Assembly (NCBI RefSeq): GCF_004346095.1
Contig: NZ_SLZV01000029.1
Coordinates: 1 to 38,972, forward strand
Reading direction: 5' to 3'
Origin: Faecalimonas umbilicata
GTDB lineage: Bacteria; Bacillota; Clostridia; Lachnospirales; Lachnospiraceae
Length of the DNA: 38,972 bases
The notes under the pieces were generated by a model, which saw nothing but the letters and a program-made list of their open reading frames with translations, was not told the origin of the DNA and searched no databases. Made by a program: the position numbers and the translations under genes. Below are positions 31,067-37,647 of this stretch, piece by piece (within the stretch, counting starts at the first letter, position 1; every line of letters begins with the position of its first letter).

Positions 31067-31717
31067 ATGATACCAAATCATTACCCACCAATTCCACCTC
31101 CGCCAGTTGCCACTCCCATGTGTCGCTGGCATCACAATACGAACATTGTAGCTCGTTGCCCGATCTGCGGTTCCTTTACCTGCGAACAATGCTCTCTTCC
31201 TACTCCAGATGGAAGACACTTATGTCCAAACTGTTTCAAATCAGAATACGGAGTTCTGATCAGCCGTCTCAATCATGAAAAAACAACTGCAATCGTCTGT
31301 TTTTTATTGGGTGTTCTTCTTGCCGTCAGCGGTTACATGCTTTCGCTTATCCCTCTCATGGAGAAATACCACCTGACTCTTTCTGATCTTAATCCGGGAG
31401 TGATTTTCTCAGGACTTGTTGTCTATTGCAATGATTCAGTAGTACTGGCAGTTCTTTTACTCTTTCTTGGACTGCTCCCATGTATTGCAACTATTGGATT
31501 CTTCTTTGGAATCCGAAGAGTGTTCCGGTTTCTACGTCATGTACCGGTTTTTGTAATCGTATTTTCTATCATCTTCTTTGTCATTACCCTTGGACTGATC
31601 CTTCAGATTGCATATCTGATCGGCGCTTTTGTAATGGTCGGAGATTTCTTAGGAATACGCAGATTGAAAAAAACGATAAACACGATGGCAGATACACTCG
31701 CTTTCTACCGCATCTGA
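31067..31717 (+). CDS. B-box-like zinc-binding domain plus four membrane segments
   Basis: This is the only gene found on the plus strand. The 216-residue product starts with a Pro-rich segment (PPIPPPP). A Cys/His domain follows (about 17-60; MCRWHHN, then CPICGSFTCEQC, then LCPNCF), of the B-box/zinc-ribbon pattern. Four hydrophobic segments lie at about 72-95, 122-142, 165-185 and 185-205. ATG 31067 is preceded by AGAAAGGA; an earlier in-frame ATG has no ribosome site. It has its own terminator and lies between divergent and convergent units, so it is probably a separate cargo gene. Function unknown. Confidence 0.7.
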   Translation: MIPNHYPPIPPPPVATPMCRWHHNTNIVARCPICGSFTCEQCSLPTPDGRHLCPNCFKSEYGVLISRLNHEKTTAIVCFLLGVLLAVSGYMLSLIPLMEKYHLTLSDLNPGVIFSGLVVYCNDSVVLAVLLLFLGLLPCIATIGFFFGIRRVFRFLRHVPVFVIVFSIIFFVITLGLILQIAYLIGAFVMVGDFLGIRRLKKTINTMADTLAFYRI

Positions 31718-31738
31718 CTATCCATTTCCTTTTATTTT

Positions 31739-31771
31739 GACGTTCCGGCTGTATTTCCCGGAACGTCTTTT
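31739..31771 (+). terminator. Terminator of the plus-strand gene
   Basis: A strong stem, GACGTTCCGG with CCGGAACGTC, is followed by TTTTCT. It also stands between the convergent radC and the plus-strand gene. Its GTTCC/GGAAC arms resemble the 17-bp palindrome only by chance; the centre differs. Confidence 0.75.
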
Positions 31772-32311
31772 CTAAATACTCTTGCGAAATACATGATGTT
31801 CTTTTTTTACCAAAGGCTCTGCAATCACTTCTCCAGTTTTTAAAAGCTGCTCACCAAGTTCATTCAAGTCTCCATTTGCCCGCATAGAATAATATTCCCC
31901 AGAATTTCCCGCTACAATGATGTGATCCACAACATCAATCCCCAATAGTTTCCCTCCAGCACTGATTTTTGCAGTAATCACCTTATCTTCTCTGCTTGGA
32001 TGGTAATCTCCGCTTGGATGATTATGTACAAGAATGACACTGGCTGCATTAGAAAGGATTGCACTTTTAAACAGTTCCCTTCCTGTTACCAAGCATGCAT
32101 CAATCGTTCCCATGCTGACTACATTCATGTTCAGCACCTGCCCTTTAGTGCTGCAGTTTAATACACACATCACTTCTCTATCATAATCCGCCAATTCTTT
32201 TGAAACAAACTTGCAGACTGCTTCCGGTGAAGTCAATGGATACTCACTATATAACTTTTTATCTGTGATCATTTTTACCCTGACAACTTCCAATTCCTTA
32301 TTCTTCTCCAA
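31772..32311 (-). CDS. radC: RadC-family JAB/MPN domain protein
   Basis: The 179-residue protein carries the JAMM-type metal motif HNHPSGD at 96-102 with the third ligand D109 (HxHx10D). EVMCVLN, then NVVSMGTIDACLV, then LFKSAILSNAASVILVHNH match the RadC core. Forms without the N-terminal helix-hairpin-helix are standard on mobile elements; the biochemical role is not settled. The start is a TTG overlapping the small upstream frame, behind GGAGGTGACG; an ATG at codon 14 is the alternative. Confidence 0.85.
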   Translation of the reverse strand: MEKNKELEVVRVKMITDKKLYSEYPLTSPEAVCKFVSKELADYDREVMCVLNCSTKGQVLNMNVVSMGTIDACLVTGRELFKSAILSNAASVILVHNHPSGDYHPSREDKVITAKISAGGKLLGIDVVDHIIVAGNSGEYYSMRANGDLNELGEQLLKTGEVIAEPLVKKEHHVFRKSI

Positions 32312-32396
32312 CGAACGTCACCTCCAGTATTTCGTTTTCCTGCAATTCTGCAATCAGTTTCCTGAATTCTTCGCTCGTATAAATTTTTTCTTCCAT
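32298..32396 (-). CDS. 32-residue small protein coupled to radC
   Basis: The frame MEEKIYTSEEFRKLIAELQE is preceded by ATGGAGGATTGTCAG, a good ribosome site, and overlaps the radC start by 14 bp. The residues are acidic and helical. Too short for family assignment; it may serve to couple translation of radC. Confidence 0.55.
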   Translation of the reverse strand: MEEKIYTSEEFRKLIAELQENEILEVTFVGEE

Positions 32397-32423
32397 CTGA
32401 CAATCCTCCATATCTTTTTTTAT

Positions 32424-32440
32424 GTTCCGAATTTCGGAAC
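32424..32440. repeat. 17-bp palindrome, copy 8, 5' of the radC pair
   Basis: A perfect GTTCCGAATTTCGGAAC ends 27 nt before the small gene's ATG; this is the largest gap to a start codon among the upstream copies. Confidence 0.85.
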
Positions 32441-32461
32441 AGTTTCACAGATCCTATTTTT

Positions 32462-32626
32462 TTAACTTTTCCGCTTCTTTGTATTCTCCACACTTTCGGA
32501 AGACCCCTTTCTCCTTCCGTAGTCCACTTTCAACTCCTTATCATCCTGATCGGTCAGATCAATCCATTCCCCTATCTGGTAATATATTTCTGATAAACGT
32601 CCATGACAGATTCCGATATACCATTT
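32462..32626 (-). pseudogene. Possible frameshifted gene segment
   Basis: In another frame, an open stretch reads WYIGICHGRL, then EIYYQIGEWIDLTD, then ELKVDYGRRKG and ends at 32462. It looks like protein but has no start codon of its own. It overlaps the end of the 32751 gene, and one added A in the AAAAA run at 32624-32628 would join the two frames. Either a frameshift has split one gene or the resemblance is accidental. Confidence 0.35.
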
Positions 32627-32751
32627 TTATAGACTTTTCTAATATCTGAGATTCCTCTCTTTTCCTGTCTTTTCAAATGCTTGATCAATGCTTTGCTGCT
32701 GTCTATATAACTACAACATTTTTCAAATTCATATTCAATGCGATACTGCAT
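32572..32751 (-). CDS. Small protein, unknown function
   Basis: The 59 residues begin MQYRIEYEFEKCCSY and end with a basic, helical segment (IRKVYKNGISESVMDVYQKY). ATG 32751 is chosen for AAGGTGAAG upstream; the frame continues through the palindrome copy 9 but without a ribosome site. No family recognised. It might be the N-terminal half of a longer frame-shifted gene. Confidence 0.5.
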   Translation of the reverse strand: MQYRIEYEFEKCCSYIDSSKALIKHLKRQEKRGISDIRKVYKNGISESVMDVYQKYITR

Positions 32752-32770
32752 TTCTTCACCTTGCCTTTCT

Positions 32771-32787
32771 GTTCCGAAATTCGGAAC
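32771..32787. repeat. 17-bp palindrome, copy 9
   Basis: A perfect GTTCCGAAATTCGGAAC ends 19 nt before the ATG at 32751. Confidence 0.85.
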
Positions 32788-32849
32788 AAGACCCTTTATC
32801 CTTTCCACGGAAGCTCCTGACCAATATCATCCGGGATTGCTTCTCCTCC

Positions 32850-33488
32850 TTAATTTTTCTCGTTCCGAATTTCGGAACAAAATCTAAAACTAGAGTTATG
32901 TATGATTTTTTTTGCTAATAATCTGGCAGTAAAACTGTCTATGACAAAGTGATGTACTCCATTTGCATCCTCTATATTTTCTGTGTTTTCATCAAAGGCT
33001 TCTTCAATATCTTTCAAAATCTTCCCGAATACATTTATTTTTGCATAGTAGTGGCATTCTTCTGGGTGTTTCCATTTGCCACGCGATCCCCGGCACCGGA
33101 CATTGCATTCCTCCTTTTCCCTGCATTCCATACAGCAGCATTCCAATCCACATGTATTTTCTGCCCTACATCTCCCTGCCGATACCTCATGCAACGGGTT
33201 CTGAAGCACATTCTCTTCTCGCTGCACAATTTTTGCCACGCTGGAACTTTCTTCCTCTTCCGCACAGATTTTATATCGTTCCTCCGAAATAATTTCAACT
33301 TTCGCTTCCGTTACTCCACACATCTGTGCAATTCCTTTTTTCTGCTCTTCTGCATACCGCCGCAGATTTACCTGTTCCAGATCTTCTCCAGAAATTTCCA
33401 TACCAGACTCAATATAACCGGCTTTTCCAATTCCGCCAAACAATTCTGAATCTTTTATTTCACAAAATAATTTCAGTGTAATCTCCAT
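32850..33488 (-). CDS. Cys-rich protein of the maintenance module, C-terminus altered by a palindrome
   Basis: The 212-residue product has an N-terminal domain (1-90) of the pattern MEITLKLFCEIKDSELF. A Cys cluster (about 108-132; CRAENTCGLECCCMECREKEEC) could bind a metal. A C-terminal helical part follows, with VHHFVIDSFTARLLAKKII. Its last residues, CSEIRNEKN, come from palindrome copy 10. Directly behind the stop, the same frame goes on with GEAIPDDIGQELPWKG before the next stop, so the true end may have been cut by arrival of the palindrome. AAAAGGAG precedes the ATG. Function unknown. Confidence 0.55.
   Translation of the reverse strand: MEITLKLFCEIKDSELFGGIGKAGYIESGMEISGEDLEQVNLRRYAEEQKKGIAQMCGVTEAKVEIISEERYKICAEEEESSSVAKIVQREENVLQNPLHEVSAGRCRAENTCGLECCCMECREKEECNVRCRGSRGKWKHPEECHYYAKINVFGKILKDIEEAFDENTENIEDANGVHHFVIDSFTARLLAKKIIHNSSFRFCSEIRNEKN
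32862..32878. repeat. 17-bp palindrome, copy 10, inside a gene's last codons
   Basis: A perfect GTTCCGAATTTCGGAAC is in frame and encodes CSEIRN at the end of the Cys-rich protein. Confidence 0.85.
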
Positions 33489-33501
33489 TTTTTCTCCTTT
33501 T

Positions 33502-33518
33502 GTTCCGAAATTCGGAAC
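33502..33518. repeat. 17-bp palindrome, copy 11
   Basis: A perfect GTTCCGAAATTCGGAAC ends 13 nt before the ATG of the Cys-rich gene. It is followed on the plus strand by GCGTTTT, shared with copy 12. Confidence 0.85.
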
Positions 33519-33541
33519 GCGTTTTCATTCCATTTTGCTGC

Positions 33542-33886
33542 TTAATGTAAGTCCTTTTGTGTGCCAAGATATTTCACAAGTGCTTCCAATTGCACAAGGA
33601 ATTCTTGTTGCTTTCCTTCTGTCAAATTCCGAAAAGCACATAACATGCCTTTTTCTAACTTTGAAAACTTGATGGAAGTGTAAGGAGGCTTAATCTCTAA
33701 TATTTCATCTGCAGACAGATTATACAATCGTGCTAAGATCGCAAAGGTATTCAGATCCGGTTCGGCAACATTATTTTCATAACCAGATAACGATTTTCGA
33801 TTGATTCCTGTTAATTCCATGACATGTTTTTGCGTATAGTTTTTATTTTCCCGCGCCTTTTTCAGAGTCAGCCCGATATTTTTCAT
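33542..33886 (-). CDS. XRE-family helix-turn-helix regulator
   Basis: Residues 5-60 form a Cro/C1-type helix-turn-helix (IGLTLKKARENKNYTQKHVM, then TGINRKSLSGYEN). The 114-residue protein has a helical C-terminal part likely used for dimerisation. It lies between repA and the Cys-rich gene, and is preceded by GGAGAGGGAT. Such a protein may regulate the replication operon. It is one of two candidates (with ParB) to bind the 17-bp palindrome, a copy of which lies 17 nt before its ATG. Confidence 0.85.
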   Translation of the reverse strand: MKNIGLTLKKARENKNYTQKHVMELTGINRKSLSGYENNVAEPDLNTFAILARLYNLSADEILEIKPPYTSIKFSKLEKGMLCAFRNLTEGKQQEFLVQLEALVKYLGTQKDLH

Positions 33887-33903
33887 ATCCCTCTCCTTTT
33901 TCT

Positions 33904-33920
33904 GTTCCGAAATTCGGAAC
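33904..33920. repeat. 17-bp palindrome, copy 12
   Basis: A perfect GTTCCGAAATTCGGAAC lies between the repA stop and the XRE gene, with the GCGTTTT flank also seen at copy 11. Confidence 0.85.
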
Positions 33921-33925
33921 GCGTT

Positions 33926-35146
33926 TTAAATTCCTGCACACAAACTTCGCGCTGCTTTCTGTGCATAATAAAAATCTATGGTATCCGGGGCATTGTAAAG
34001 ACTCTGCAATAAATACCCCCTCATATTACGAATCTTCGTATACGTTTTTCCGACACATTCCAAAACATATTTCACATGGGATGCTGTCAGCTTGGAAAAC
34101 CGGCGGCGCAGATCTTCTGTCGTATAACACACACTTCCAATCCGGTGGGTTGCAGATTGCTTTGTACTGCAAATGTGTACCAGTAGCGAGATACAGTTAT
34201 CCCAAAGCATTTTATTTTCCGGGTTATCATGCACCGCAGCTTGATAATCCAACTTTTTCTGAAAAAATTGTTCCAGAAACTGTTTGTCCTGCCATACAGA
34301 CTCTCTCCATCCATCCCTCATGTTTTCCTGACTGGAACTAATGTTATATTCTTCTTTCTCTGTCTGATGGATAGATAGATGATTATATTTATTATTTATA
34401 TAACTATTATTTATATAACTAGGGTTGCAATTTTGATACCTCCAGAGGTCGCAATTCTGATACCTCTGTTCCTGCCAACTTTGGCAGTTCTTAAATGTGT
34501 GCAAAGATCTTATAGAAACACCGTTTTCCCATGATTCCTTTTCCTCTTCCGGGTCGCAATTTTGACAGGTCTTCTGTAAAGCCTGTACTTTCTCCTGCCA
34601 AAAGTTTTCCAAAAGTTCCAGAAAACTATCCCTCTTTTCCTTCCATCTAGCACCGTCTTTTTGTTTCTTTTGAATATTCTCTTTCAGGTTGCAATTTTGG
34701 CATGTTACCTTTTCTTCCTCGCCTGCAAGGGTTTCTGCTTCTAGTTTTAACAGATCTTCTTCCGTTAATTCTTCCCGGATCATCTTTTTTATTGTAAGAA
34801 AGTTCCTTACATATAGAAGGTTTGGTTTTCCAAATCCCTGTTTCTTCTTTTCCAACAACCCGATTCCGTTTTTGGAATCCAGTTCGTCAAGAAGACGAAT
34901 TGCGGAAGCTTTACTACACCGGAACTCTCGCATAATTTCTTCGATTGAATAGATCACATACACTTTTCCTTCTTCATCTTTCCAGTTATTTCGTGCAGAA
35001 AGGCTCATGCGGTTACGCAGCACACAGTATAAGATTTTTGCATCACTGGATAGATCCACAAATTCTTCCCCAAAAATAAGCTCATTTGGCATCTGCACAA
35101 ACTGTATCTGTTCCATTTCTTCTCCGTAATAGTAAAGTCTTCCCAT
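33926..35146 (-). CDS. repA: RepA_N-family replication initiator
   Basis: RepA_N initiators bind an origin inside their own gene and start theta replication. The 406-residue protein has the N-terminal RepA_N domain (about 1-115) with FVQMPNELIFGEEF, LSSDAKILYCVLRNRM and FRCSKASAIRLLDELDSKNG. The variable middle (about 140-275) contains Cys-Asn repeats (YQNCDLWRYQNCNPS), which reflect DNA repeats rather than protein needs. The C-terminal domain (about 300-406) has YVLECVGKTYTKIRNMRGYLLQSLYN. ATG 35146 follows GAGAGGATTAAG, five bases after the stop of the small membrane gene. The element's replication probably depends on it. Confidence 0.92.
   Translation of the reverse strand: MGRLYYYGEEMEQIQFVQMPNELIFGEEFVDLSSDAKILYCVLRNRMSLSARNNWKDEEGKVYVIYSIEEIMREFRCSKASAIRLLDELDSKNGIGLLEKKKQGFGKPNLLYVRNFLTIKKMIREELTEEDLLKLEAETLAGEEEKVTCQNCNLKENIQKKQKDGARWKEKRDSFLELLENFWQEKVQALQKTCQNCDPEEEKESWENGVSIRSLHTFKNCQSWQEQRYQNCDLWRYQNCNPSYINNSYINNKYNHLSIHQTEKEEYNISSSQENMRDGWRESVWQDKQFLEQFFQKKLDYQAAVHDNPENKMLWDNCISLLVHICSTKQSATHRIGSVCYTTEDLRRRFSKLTASHVKYVLECVGKTYTKIRNMRGYLLQSLYNAPDTIDFYYAQKAARSLCAGI
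34391..34704. other. ori: Probable replication origin inside repA
   Basis: A perfect tandem 15-bp AT repeat, ATTATTTATATAACT, lies at 34391-34405 and 34406-34420. Beside it are four direct repeats of the type GGTYGCAATTYTGRYA at 34423, 34447, 34552 and 34687 (GGTTGCAATTTTGATA; GGTCGCAATTCTGATA; GGTCGCAATTTTGACA; GGTTGCAATTTTGGCA). RepA_N origins are normally found inside repA with iterons near an AT-rich melting region, which this matches. Confidence 0.75.
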
Positions 35147-35150
35147 AATC

Positions 35151-35372
35151 TTAATCCTCTCTTTCGTCTTCTTCCTCTTCCGTCTGTTCTTGTCCTGCAA
35201 GCACTTTAAGTAATAAGTAAACGCAACCAATACCTAATATCAGTGGTACCACATTTTCCCAAAAGCCATTTCCAGTAAATAGGACATTCCAAAGTTGATA
35301 TAGTAAGAACAGACTGATTGCCCCAACAAGCTGTGTCATCTTCTTTTTCGTTCCATTCCCAAGCCTTTTCAT
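35151..35372 (-). CDS. Small two-helix membrane protein upstream of repA
   Basis: The 73 residues include two hydrophobic segments (about 13-33 and 39-59) and an acidic tail (TEEEEDERED). The gene starts one base behind the RepA_N-domain gene's stop and ends five bases before repA, so the three are co-translated. No family recognised. Confidence 0.6.
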   Translation of the reverse strand: MKRLGNGTKKKMTQLVGAISLFLLYQLWNVLFTGNGFWENVVPLILGIGCVYLLLKVLAGQEQTEEEEDERED

Positions 35373-35373
35373 C

Positions 35374-35742
35374 TTACTGCCTACTTTCCAATTGTTTTTG
35401 TACTTCTTTTAACTCTTTTAAATAAATTCTGTTTGGAAGACCCCTTCCCTGACGCTTTTTTTCAATTAAACCGATTCCATTTTTGGAATCTAACTCTTCC
35501 AAAATGCGGATTGCTGTCCGCTCACTACAACGAAATTCTTTCATAATCCTTTGTACTGGATATTCAATATATTCCATTCCATCCTCATCTAGGCACTTCT
35601 TCTGTTGTTGCACTGCCCGCATACAGCAGTACAACAGTTTTGCATCACCAGACAAAATTTTAAACACCTCTGCAAAAATGAGTTCCTGAGGAAGCTCTAT
35701 CCCCTCCTCTTTGTAACTATGTTCTTTCCCATGTCCTTTCAT
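35374..35742 (-). CDS. Stand-alone RepA_N-domain protein
   Basis: The 122-residue protein corresponds to only the N-terminal domain of RepA: IELPQELIFAEVFKILSGDAKLLYCCMR, then FRCSERTAIRILEELDSKNGIGLIEKK (35-105). RepA itself has the same segment with LDELDSKNGIGLLEKK. It is therefore a paralogue without the middle and C-terminal parts, and lies two genes before repA. It might compete for the origin or regulate repA; no evidence for either. A short purine-rich ribosome site (GGGAGAAAAAAG) precedes the ATG. Confidence 0.8.
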   Translation of the reverse strand: MKGHGKEHSYKEEGIELPQELIFAEVFKILSGDAKLLYCCMRAVQQQKKCLDEDGMEYIEYPVQRIMKEFRCSERTAIRILEELDSKNGIGLIEKKRQGRGLPNRIYLKELKEVQKQLESRQ

Positions 35743-35761
35743 CTTCTTTTTTCTCCCTTCT

Positions 35762-35778
35762 GTTCCGAAATTCGGAAC
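35762..35778. repeat. 17-bp palindrome, copy 13
   Basis: A perfect GTTCCGAAATTCGGAAC lies between the parB stop (12 bp away) and the RepA_N-domain gene (19 nt before its ATG). Confidence 0.85.
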
Positions 35779-35789
35779 ACTTTACATCA

Positions 35790-36836
35790 TTAACTTTGTT
35801 CTTTTAACAGTTGCTTGATCAGATCCTCTCTCATACAGGATGCATCCCGAAAGAAATGCATTTCCGGTTGCCATAAAAAGTAATCACATGCATAACTTTC
35901 CTTTTGGAAGGATGTCCACTTGTATTCTCTTAAAATAATTGCTGTTCCTTTCCCTATTTCACAACGATAACAAGTTTCCCCTGTCAATTTATTCCTATCC
36001 CAAACTTGCCACGAACGATAATTATCCAAGAAATTATTACACTCCTCCTCTGTATCAAAGCGAATACATGGAGCTGTTTCGAAATTCGGAACTTCTTTCG
36101 CTTCTTCCCTCGTTTTTTTATACCGCTTAATCTCCTTATGATTTGTGATCCCCTTCTCCAATAATTCTTCCTGCTCCTCTTCCGGCAAGGTTGCCATTTC
36201 CACCGCAGCACTTTTTTTCAGATTGCCAGACTGGAATGCCTGCATGCCTTTTTCCCCTAGATTGTTTGCGATGGTGCGGTACTCCCCAATCGTACTTTTT
36301 GACATCTGCAGCTGTGCTGCTAACTTGTCTGCAAGTCTCCCGGACGGAAGATTTGGAAATTCTTCCGGATAGGTTCGGAGCAGATGGCTCATACCTTCCA
36401 GCTCGCACATGATTTCGTATTCTGTTTTTTTTGCATATCCATTGGAGGAATAACAACTGAACTGCGCGCGGATATCGGAAAATTCTTTTACAATGCAGGG
36501 TAGCATCGCATACTGTTCAAGTCCTCTTTCTTCTACCAGAATCCGGCACGCATTTTTCCGGTGATGTCCGGCAATGATCTCATATTCATCTGTATTTATT
36601 TTTCTTACCAGAAGATCCTGCAGAACTTCTCCATCTGCTTCAATCAGATCTGCCAGTGCCTCCTCTTTCTGCCGGACAGACTCTTTTAAAGCTTCCTTTT
36701 CTTCCGCAGTTTTTCCGTAACGGTACTGTGCCGGATTGTCTGTTAGCTTTGTGTAATGTATCCATCTAGTGACTCTGCGCGGATGCAGTTCCGCTTTTTT
36801 GGGCTCCTCCTTAAAAATATTGCTTATCTTTGCCAT
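35790..36836 (-). CDS. parB: ParB-family partition protein
   Basis: ParB binds parS sites, uses CTP to load and slide on DNA in characterised members, and works with ParA. The 348-residue protein has the ParB N-terminal domain with AGHHRKNA (89-96). The helix-turn-helix DNA-binding domain follows (about 168-190, ADKLAAQLQMSKSTIGEYR). Its C-terminal part (about 255-348) is longer than and unlike the short dimer domain of Spo0J. A one-mismatch palindrome copy lies in its coding region, in frame, encoding VPNFET at 249-254. The gene overlaps parA by 13 bp. It is the prime candidate to recognise the 17-bp palindrome, but this is untested. Confidence 0.9.
   Translation of the reverse strand: MAKISNIFKEEPKKAELHPRRVTRWIHYTKLTDNPAQYRYGKTAEEKEALKESVRQKEEALADLIEADGEVLQDLLVRKINTDEYEIIAGHHRKNACRILVEERGLEQYAMLPCIVKEFSDIRAQFSCYSSNGYAKKTEYEIMCELEGMSHLLRTYPEEFPNLPSGRLADKLAAQLQMSKSTIGEYRTIANNLGEKGMQAFQSGNLKKSAAVEMATLPEEEQEELLEKGITNHKEIKRYKKTREEAKEVPNFETAPCIRFDTEEECNNFLDNYRSWQVWDRNKLTGETCYRCEIGKGTAIILREYKWTSFQKESYACDYFLWQPEMHFFRDASCMREDLIKQLLKEQS
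36076..36092. repeat. 17-bp palindrome with one mismatch, copy 14, inside parB
   Basis: GTTTCGAAATTCGGAAC is in frame within the linker between the DNA-binding and C-terminal parts of ParB. Confidence 0.7.
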
Positions 36837-37564
36837 GTCTGTCCTCCCTGTAATTCTGTTGCAAGATCCATAAAATCCATTGCTACCTGGCTATGGGAAC
36901 GATGTTTCATAACCGGTTTATAATGTTCGAGTGCATTTTCCACCACAGCACCTTTGCTAATGCAGGTTTCCATAATATCCCAACAGTGTTTTTCTACCAT
37001 ATCAAGGTATGTATTTCTCTGTGTCCGTTTATTCTCTACCTTATTTGCAAAGATTTTCCACTGGATCTCCGGATAATCTTCCAAAAGATCATGATATTTT
37101 TCCTCCACAAGTAATAAATTATCGCGGCAAAATTTATCCAAACACACCGGTGTCAGCAGCACATCGGCGGCAGCTAACGCACTTGTTGTAATCTGTTCGA
37201 TTGCGGGTCTGGTATCAATAATACAGATGTCATACTTTTCCTTTACCAAACTTAATGCCTTCGATAAATTTTCTATATTAGTAGCATCTCTCTCCAGCAA
37301 ACCTGTATTTCCTTTAATAATGTCAATTCCTCTGTATCTTGTGCGGTAAATGGCACTTTTTACAGTATGTGGATGTTGAAGCACTGTTTTAATATTGTGT
37401 CCGTTTCCATTTACTTTTGCAAAAAATGGTGTCAGATTGGTCTGTGGATCCATATCCACCAAAAGCACATGTTGACCTAGCCTGGACATACTGTAAGCAA
37501 GATTTACGGCTGTTGTTGTTTTTCCTACGCCACCTTTTAAATTTCCAATCACATAACATTTCAT
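36824..37564 (-). CDS. parA: ParA-family partition ATPase
   Basis: ParA moves plasmid copies apart on a nucleoid-bound gradient. The 246-residue protein has the deviant Walker A KGGVGKTT (10-17), the A' motif LLVDMDPQTNLT (35-46) and the B motif YDICIIDTRPA. It lacks an N-terminal helix-turn-helix, so it is a Soj-like (type Ib/short) ParA that does not itself repress. AAAGGGAAAAAG lies before the ATG, directly behind palindrome copy 15. The gene starts the parAB pair. Confidence 0.95.
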   Translation of the reverse strand: MKCYVIGNLKGGVGKTTTAVNLAYSMSRLGQHVLLVDMDPQTNLTPFFAKVNGNGHNIKTVLQHPHTVKSAIYRTRYRGIDIIKGNTGLLERDATNIENLSKALSLVKEKYDICIIDTRPAIEQITTSALAAADVLLTPVCLDKFCRDNLLLVEEKYHDLLEDYPEIQWKIFANKVENKRTQRNTYLDMVEKHCWDIMETCISKGAVVENALEHYKPVMKHRSHSQVAMDFMDLATELQGGQTWQR

Positions 37565-37578
37565 ATCTTTTTCCCTTT

Positions 37579-37595
37579 TGTTCCGAAATTCGGAA
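37579..37595. repeat. 17-bp palindrome, copy 15, 5' of parA
   Basis: A perfect GTTCCGAAATTCGGAAC ends 14 nt before the parA ATG. Confidence 0.9.
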
Positions 37596-37615
37596 CACCC
37601 TTTCTTTTATTTTCT

Positions 37616-37632
37616 TGTTCCGAAATTCGGAA
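37616..37632. repeat. 17-bp palindrome, copy 16, 5' of parA
   Basis: A second perfect copy lies 37 bp (start to start) from copy 15, close to the spacing of copies 6 and 7. Paired sites directly before parAB are what a ParB autoregulation or centromere site would look like. Confidence 0.9.
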
Positions 37633-37647
37633 CATCTTATTTGCATC

